A program made the translations under genes and the position numbers. Shown here piece after piece: positions 34,000 to 38,520 of a DNA stretch of 38,520 nucleotides (position 1 is its first letter; the number at the start of each line of letters is the position of its first letter). Under the pieces are notes generated by a model that saw only the letters and a list, made by a program, of their open reading frames with translations, was not told where the DNA came from and searched no databases. The DNA comes from Nitrospira sp. GTDB lineage: Bacteria > Nitrospirota > Nitrospiria > Nitrospirales > Nitrospiraceae. Where the stretch lies: the NCBI GenBank assembly GCA_005116945.1, contig SWDH01000040.1, positions 71,261 through 109,780 on the forward strand, written 5' to 3'.

Positions 34000-34452
34000 C
34001 TATCGTCTGAACATTCGTGACGGGGCATTCGCCGGAGGCGAAGGACGAGGGCTTGACCCGCCGGGGCTGGAAAACGACCCACCTGGAGAAAAGCCCGAGC
34101 GGGGATAATAATTGGCGACGTCTGTTCCTTGAAAACAGCGGACGACATGGAGCAGCGCATCGACTTCGCGGATGTGTCCGAGAAATTGATTGCCGAGGCC
34201 TTCACCCTTACTCGCCCCTTCAACCAGACCGGCAATGTCACGAACTTCCAGCGTGCTATAGGTCGTCTTCTTCGATTTAAAGAGATCGGTAAGGACGATA
34301 AGGCGCGGATCCGGCACCGGGGCGATGCCGGTATTGGGATCGACGGTTGCGAAGGGATAGTTGGCTGCCAATGCGCCGCTACCAGTGAGCGCGTTGAAGA
34401 CGGTGGTCTTCCCCACGTTCGGGAGCCCGATCATGCCGCAACAGAGACCCAT
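34000..34452 (-). pseudogene. ychF: Truncated ychF (Obg-family GTP/ATPase)
   Basis: The reading frame is 150 residues, whereas YchF is about 363. Residues 1-108 are a good YchF N-terminus: [16 protein letters not shown] (P-loop), [13 protein letters not shown], and [20 protein letters not shown] through LLHVVRCF. After VRCF the similarity stops and the frame runs into a Ser/Pro/Gly-rich tail ([16 protein letters not shown] and on) unlike YchF. The NxxE specificity motif, the helical domain and the TGS domain are missing, and only about 145 bp separate the stop from rpsF, so they cannot be restored by a frameshift. Either a deletion/insertion event or an assembly junction explains this. The position after pth is conserved. 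Confidence 0.8.
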
Positions 34453-34459
34453 TGATTCC

Positions 34460-34546
34460 TCCGTGAGGGGTGATGTGTGATCAGTGACGAGTCAGAACAT
34501 TCTCGGATGCCAGACTCATCACTCTTCACCCATCACTCTTCACTTT
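34460..34546. repeat. Heptad repeat locus between ychF and pth
   Basis: Four 7-bp units ending GTGA (34460-34487) face four units beginning TCAC (34519-34546), with exact 7-bp spacing on both sides and a ~30-bp loop. The right arm includes the pth stop codon and its last codons. Confidence 0.8.
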
Positions 34547-35114
34547 CCTCTCGCTCGCGCACATTAAACTCGTTCATTGCTACCGCGACTCCTCGATGAA
34601 TCAGACATTCCAACGCATCGACGGCGCGATCGAGACAGGGATTCAACACCTCGATCTCTTCTCTCGTGAACGCCTGCAACACATAGTCCGCTGAGTCCTG
34701 GCGCGGTGCCGGTCGGCCTATTCCGATCTTGATCCGCGCAAACTGAGGGGTCCCAACTGCATCGATAACGGACCTGATCCCATTATGCCCTCCGTGTCCG
34801 CCGGCTTGTTTGATCCGGAGACGCCCTAGGTCGAGGTCAAGATCGTCGTGAACGAGAATGAGATCATCCGCGGTGAGCGTGAATTCACGGAGTAGGCCTT
34901 TGAGCGGAGGGCCCGTGATGTTCATCCAATCGAGGGTGCCGGCAAGTTCGAGAAGTTCCGACCCAAGCCGACCCGATCCACGATGAGTGGTGCCGCGCCT
35001 GGCGAGACGGATGGACCATCGAGCCGCGGCCCGCTCGATGACCCACATGCCGACGTTGTGGCGGGTTTTGACATAGGCAGCGCCCGGATTGCCCAGCCCA
35101 ACGATGAGACGCAC
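34533..35114 (-). CDS. pth: Peptidyl-tRNA hydrolase
   Basis: Pth frees tRNA from peptidyl-tRNA released by stalled ribosomes. The 193-residue protein has VGLGNPG at 5-11, the catalytic histidine in KTRHNVG, asparagine in MNITGP, aspartate in VHDDLDLDLG and GGHGGHNG. It begins with GTG 35114, two bases after the rplY stop, so it is translationally coupled. The last residues (EREESEE) are encoded by the inner units of a heptad repeat array. Confidence 0.95.
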   Translation of the reverse strand: MRLIVGLGNPGAAYVKTRHNVGMWVIERAAARWSIRLARRGTTHRGSGRLGSELLELAGTLDWMNITGPPLKGLLREFTLTADDLILVHDDLDLDLGRLRIKQAGGHGGHNGIRSVIDAVGTPQFARIKIGIGRPAPRQDSADYVLQAFTREEIEVLNPCLDRAVDALECLIHRGVAVAMNEFNVREREESEE

Positions 35115-35116
35115 CG

Positions 35117-35902
35117 TTACTTCTTCTTTTCGGCTTCTTTCTTCTCAGCCTTTGGCGCTGCAGCGCCCTTCTTGTCGCCACCTTTTGCATCAGGAGCAGC
35201 CGCTGCCGCACCGGCTTTCGCCGCATCGCCACCCTCAGTGCCTTCACCTGCCACTTTACCCTTCGCAGCCACTTCAGGCTCTTTCCCGCCCTCCGGTGCA
35301 GCTGCGCCGCTCGCGAGAAGCGACTCAAGCTTAGCTTCCGTCATCGGTGCCGCGACACTCACAACCATTTGCTCAGGATCATCGAGATAGCGGATCCCTT
35401 CACGGGCAGTCAGGTCTTTCAGATGGAGACCTTGCGCAATGGCAAGCCCCGAGGCATCGACTTCGATAAAGTCCGGCAACACTCCAGGCAGACACTCAAT
35501 ATGCAACTCACGCATATTGTGATGAAGGATGCCGCCTTCTTTCACGCCGGCAGGCACCCCACCGGTTAAATGCAGGGGCACCTTCACGCGAATCGGCTTG
35601 TCCATCGAAATTTCGAATAGATCCGCATGCAGAACATGTCCTTCAACCGGATCGACCTGGAAATCTCGTAACAAGGCGGTCCGGTTCGGTTTCGACTTCG
35701 CACCGGTGAGGGTGAGTGACACGAGCGCAGCGCCACCAGCCTGCGCTTTTAAAATCTTGACGAGGCGATCTGGTTCAATTGTTAATAGCAGGCATTCGCC
35801 TTGCCCATACAACACGCCTGGGACCTTACCCTCCCGACGAAGTTGGCGCGCTGCACCCTTTCCCGTTTTCTCTCGTACTGTGACTGCTAGATCGAACTTC
35901 AT
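35117..35902 (-). CDS. rplY: 50S ribosomal protein L25/general stress protein Ctc
   Basis: A 261-residue 5S-rRNA-binding protein of the long Ctc type. The N-terminal L25 domain covers about 1-92 (REKTGKGAARQLRREGKVPGVLYG), followed by the Ctc beta domain (VPLHLTGGVPAGVKEGG). From about 190 the sequence becomes an Ala/Gly/Lys-rich tail ending in KKEAEKKK, longer than usual. GGAGG precedes ATG 35902. The order prs-rplY-pth-ychF is the usual bacterial arrangement. Confidence 0.94.
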   Translation of the reverse strand: MKFDLAVTVREKTGKGAARQLRREGKVPGVLYGQGECLLLTIEPDRLVKILKAQAGGAALVSLTLTGAKSKPNRTALLRDFQVDPVEGHVLHADLFEISMDKPIRVKVPLHLTGGVPAGVKEGGILHHNMRELHIECLPGVLPDFIEVDASGLAIAQGLHLKDLTAREGIRYLDDPEQMVVSVAAPMTEAKLESLLASGAAAPEGGKEPEVAAKGKVAGEGTEGGDAAKAGAAAAAPDAKGGDKKGAAAPKAEKKEAEKKK

Positions 35903-35952
35903 GATAAGCCTCCGTCCCCTTCTCGCTAATCTCCAAGTGTCTCTATCTCACG

Positions 35953-36894
35953 TTAGGCAAACAATGAACTCACCGATTCATCTTCATGGATTCGCCTGAT
36001 CGCCTCACCTAACAGTGGCGCGACTGATAACTGATGTAGCTTCGGGCAAATCAGCTCTTTGCCTCGCAAGGGAATCGAGTTGGTTACAATCACTTGCTTC
36101 AGACAGGATTGTTGAATCCGTTCCAATGCCGGCCCGGTGAGTACCGCGTGAGTACAGGCCGTCCACACTTCCCGAGCCCCGCGATCCATACAGGCCTGCG
36201 CCCCCTTCACAATGGTCCCAGCCGTGTCGATCATGTCGTCAAGCAACAGCGCGCTCTTGCCCGCCACATCGCCGATGATGTTCATAATCGCCGTCTGATT
36301 GGGCCCTTCACGTCGCTTGTCGATAATCGCCAAGCTCGCTTCCAGCCGTTTTGCAAAAGCACGAGCCCGCTCGACTCCACCGGCATCCGGCGAGACGACC
36401 ACCAGATCGCTCACCTTTTTCTTGGTAATGTATTCCAGCAAAACGGGTAGCGCATACAGATGGTCCACCGGCAGATTGAAGAACCCCTGAATCTGCCCGG
36501 CATGAAGATCCATGGTCAGCACACGATCGGTACCGGCTGTGCTGATCAGATCGGCCACAAGCTTCGCTGAAATCGGCACGCGCGGCTGATCCTTACGATC
36601 CTGGCGGGCATAGCCAAAATACGGGATGACTGCGGTGATGCGCTTGGCGGAAGATCGTTTCAGCGCATCAATAATAATCAACAGCTCCATGAGAGAGTCG
36701 TTGACCGGCTGGCAACTCGACTGCACAACAAAGACGTCGCCGCCGCGAACATTTTCCTCGATCTTGACGCGAATCTCTCCGTCACTGAATGACCCGACCG
36801 TCGCCTCCCCGAGCCTGGTCCCAAGATAGGCACAAATCTCATGGGCAAGTGCCGGATTCGCGTTGCCAGAAAATACCTGTAGCTCTCCGCTCAT
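35953..36894 (-). CDS. prs: Ribose-phosphate pyrophosphokinase
   Basis: Prs makes PRPP from ribose 5-phosphate and ATP for nucleotide, NAD and amino-acid synthesis. The 313-residue protein has [26 protein letters not shown], the metal/phosphate loop [11 protein letters not shown] and the PRPP motif [13 protein letters not shown]. Length matches class I enzymes. AGGA precedes ATG 36894. A good promoter lies at 37042-37071. Confidence 0.97.
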   Translation of the reverse strand: MSGELQVFSGNANPALAHEICAYLGTRLGEATVGSFSDGEIRVKIEENVRGGDVFVVQSSCQPVNDSLMELLIIIDALKRSSAKRITAVIPYFGYARQDRKDQPRVPISAKLVADLISTAGTDRVLTMDLHAGQIQGFFNLPVDHLYALPVLLEYITKKKVSDLVVVSPDAGGVERARAFAKRLEASLAIIDKRREGPNQTAIMNIIGDVAGKSALLLDDMIDTAGTIVKGAQACMDRGAREVWTACTHAVLTGPALERIQQSCLKQVIVTNSIPLRGKELICPKLHQLSVAPLLGEAIRRIHEDESVSSLFA

Positions 36895-37041
36895 CGATTC
36901 CTCAGAGGGTCTCTTGATGCGAGTGCGTCACATTCTGATTTCGTATCGGGTTCGTCTCGACGGCGGGCGTCGGTGGGCGTGATCGTAACTCGCCTACCTC
37001 TATTCGCTACGCGCTGTTGAGGGAGCCAACTAAGGGGTGTG

Positions 37042-37071
37042 ACTCTAGCGGAATGTGCGAGGAGTTGTCAA
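37042..37071 (-). promoter_or_regulatory. Promoter of the prs-rplY-pth operon
   Basis: A perfect TTGACA (37071-37066), an 18-bp spacer and TAGAGT (37047-37042), 147 bp before ATG 36894. I searched the gap to ispE for the tRNA-Gln often found here and saw none. Confidence 0.5.
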
Positions 37072-37092
37072 CCGAACCATGGCTTAGCATGA

Positions 37093-38025
37093 TCATTCGT
37101 ATCGCCAGACGAGCGGACCTGAACAGGTGGGAATAGTAAATACGTTCATGAACTTTTCACTCACGAACTGGGCATGGGCGCGACGTGCTCGCGCTTCGTC
37201 CGCGAACACCCCGAACACCGTCGCTCCACTTCCAGACAGTAGCGCGATCTCGGCACCGTGGGCCTGCAATGTCTGTTTAATCTCTCGCAGCGTGCCATGC
37301 GCGGCAAAGACAGGCGCTTCGAAATCATTCTCTGCCGCAGCCATCAATTGAGCCCAACCCATCCGTGATTGCCGGTCGAGTTCTCGCTGCGCCAGCGATA
37401 GCGGCCTGACGGAGGTCCTCGTCGCAGCTAATTCTTGATAGGCCCACTTGGTATTGACCCCGAACCCCGGGTTCACAAGCACGACCCATCGCGCCCCTTC
37501 AACGACGACCGGCCGAACGGTTTCTCCCCGGCCCGTGACACAAGCGGCGGGGGCAAAAAGAAAGAAGGGCACATCGCTCCCTAACGATTGTCCAACCTCT
37601 GCCATCTGCGCCGGAGACCATTTGAGCTGCAACAAACCGTTCAATCCTATGATAGTGGCTGCCGCATCACTGCTTCCGCCCCCGAGCCCTGCTCCCATCG
37701 GAATGCGCTTTCGCAGTTCTATGTCTAATCCAACCGCTTGCTGGGCCCGCGCCAATACGGCAGCCGCGGCCCGATACACGAGATTGCTCTGATCTGTGGC
37801 CAAATCCGTCGCATCGCACCGCAACTGAATATCTTGTCGGTCAGCTCGCAACCTAATCTGGACTTCGTCGTCGAGGGCGACCGTCTGCATGACCGACCAG
37901 AGATTGTGGAAGCCGTCGGAGCGGCGGTCGAGGATGCGCAGGATCACGTTGACTTTGGCAGGAGCACACACAGTGATGCCGGAGGGGCTCTGCGGCAGAT
38001 TAATCACGGCCTCCCTTGATCGCAT
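37093..38025 (-). CDS. ispE: 4-diphosphocytidyl-2-C-methyl-D-erythritol kinase
   Basis: IspE phosphorylates CDP-methylerythritol in the MEP isoprenoid pathway. The 310-residue GHMP kinase begins with APAKVNVILRI (about 21-31), has DGFHNLWSVMQ, and the ATP loop PMGAGLGGGSSDAA, then a C-terminal LLSGSGATVFGVF. The start is uncertain. ATG 38025 overlaps the upstream regulator by 26 bp, and GTG 38007 would also fit but lies too close to GGGAGG. The overlap implies coupling to the sigma-54 regulator. Confidence 0.92.
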   Translation of the reverse strand: MRSREAVINLPQSPSGITVCAPAKVNVILRILDRRSDGFHNLWSVMQTVALDDEVQIRLRADRQDIQLRCDATDLATDQSNLVYRAAAAVLARAQQAVGLDIELRKRIPMGAGLGGGSSDAAATIIGLNGLLQLKWSPAQMAEVGQSLGSDVPFFLFAPAACVTGRGETVRPVVVEGARWVVLVNPGFGVNTKWAYQELAATRTSVRPLSLAQRELDRQSRMGWAQLMAAAENDFEAPVFAAHGTLREIKQTLQAHGAEIALLSGSGATVFGVFADEARARRAHAQFVSEKFMNVFTIPTCSGPLVWRYE

Positions 38026-38520
38026 ACTTCTCGAGTCGATAGCGGAAGGATCGCGTATTGAGCTTGAGAAGCCGTGCGGCCTTTTTCTTCACCCACATCG
38101 TCCGTTCGAGTGCCTTCACAAGCAAATCCTTTTCAATCCCGTTAATAAGCCCCTCCAAATCCAACCCGTCTTCGGGCAAGTCGGTAGGGACACCCTGCTG
38201 CTGAGGAGACAGGACTCGATGAAGCCAACCGCGAATGTCGTCGTCCGAGACGGGGGTACCGGCGGAAAACGTGACGACACGTTCCATCAAGTTTTCAAGC
38301 TCGCGCACGTTGCCTCGCCACTCATGTCCCAACAAGACATGCATCGCCTGCGATGTCAAGACAGGAACCGCCTTCCCGCCATCCTGAGAAAACTTCTCGA
38401 GGAAATGCTTCACGAGAAGCGGGATGTCTCCCGTCCGAAGGCGCAATGGGGGGAGCCGAATTGGAATGACATCTAAGCGGTAGTACAAGTCTTCTCGGAA
38501 TGAGCCATCAGCCACGGCCT
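38000..38520 (-). CDS. Sigma-54-dependent response regulator, C-terminal part
   Basis: The last 173 codons of an NtrC-type activator that enters from the right edge. It shows the end of the AAA+ domain (FREDLYYRLDVIPIRLPPLR, then HEWRGNVRELENLMERVV) and a Fis-type helix-turn-helix (ALERTMWVKKKAARLLKLN, then RSFRYRLEKY). The receiver and sigma-54 contact loop are outside the window. It overlaps ispE by 26 bp. Its target promoters are unknown. Confidence 0.9.
   Translation of the reverse strand, partial: AVADGSFREDLYYRLDVIPIRLPPLRLRTGDIPLLVKHFLEKFSQDGGKAVPVLTSQAMHVLLGHEWRGNVRELENLMERVVTFSAGTPVSDDDIRGWLHRVLSPQQQGVPTDLPEDGLDLEGLINGIEKDLLVKALERTMWVKKKAARLLKLNTRSFRYRLEKYAIKGGRD

Noticed and set aside
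33855..34452. Frameshift as the cause of the short ychF
   Set aside because: Only about 145 bp lie between its stop and rpsF, too little for the missing ~240 residues in any frame.
34460..34546. CRISPR array
   Set aside because: Units are only 7 bp, contiguous and inverted, with no spacers and no cas genes in the window.
36895..37092. tRNA gene between prs and ispE
   Set aside because: A tRNA-Gln is common at this position in other bacteria, but no cloverleaf or TTCGAAT-type T-loop with matching stems was found.

Overview
The window looks like chromosomal DNA of a Nitrospira-type nitrite-oxidising bacterium. The basis is moderate-to-high GC, a reverse-TCA-type 2-oxoacid:ferredoxin oxidoreductase split over several small genes, an archaeal/acetogen-type MetF, and large tandem hybrid histidine kinases. 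This assignment is inference from gene content; no rRNA or other marker gene is present to settle it.

Layout. (1) Bases 1-2404, minus: beta, gamma, ferredoxin-like delta and the start of an epsilon-type subunit of an oxoacid:ferredoxin oxidoreductase. (2) Bases 2811-3514, plus: a free-standing MTHFR C-terminal domain and queF. (3) Bases 4010-15837, plus: a tightly packed six-gene sensory cluster, namely TonB-dependent receptor, orphan ABC-type binding protein, CHASE8-like/HAMP hybrid kinase, FIST-domain sensor, PAS-GAF-PAS hybrid kinase and receiver-kinase. (4) Bases 15939-17263, plus: apaH and a DUF309 gene. (5) Bases 17286-20884, minus: fatty-acid hydroxylase-family gene and a one-carbon set, folD-metF-panB. 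(6) Bases 21137-23205, plus: an exported beta-propeller protein, an unknown Cys/His-rich protein and a PilZ protein. (7) Bases 23323-38520, minus: a housekeeping super-cluster reading sigma-54 regulator (partial), ispE, prs, rplY, pth, truncated ychF, rpsF, ssb, rpsR, yceD, rpmF, plsX, fabH, fabD, fabG, acpP, fabF, rnc and two cyclophilins.

The most interesting block is the sensory cluster. A FIST protein directly upstream of a hybrid kinase is the arrangement of the NosP/NahK nitric-oxide sensors. Here it sits beside a receptor, a binding protein with no transporter and two further kinases, so it may be a branched phosphorelay coupling envelope and NO-type signals. The two big hybrid kinases share a clearly duplicated kinase-receiver-receiver-Hpt core.

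The intergenic DNA is also unusual. An imperfectly palindromic element of about 122 bp occurs four times within 8.4 kb, each copy touching or close to a gene end. Arrays of 7-bp repeats, several arranged as inverted arms, occupy at least five gaps. A separate palindrome of about 96 bp separates folD from metF. ychF is cut after its G3 region and its last two thirds are missing. No tRNA, rRNA, CRISPR, transposase or convincing strong terminator was seen.
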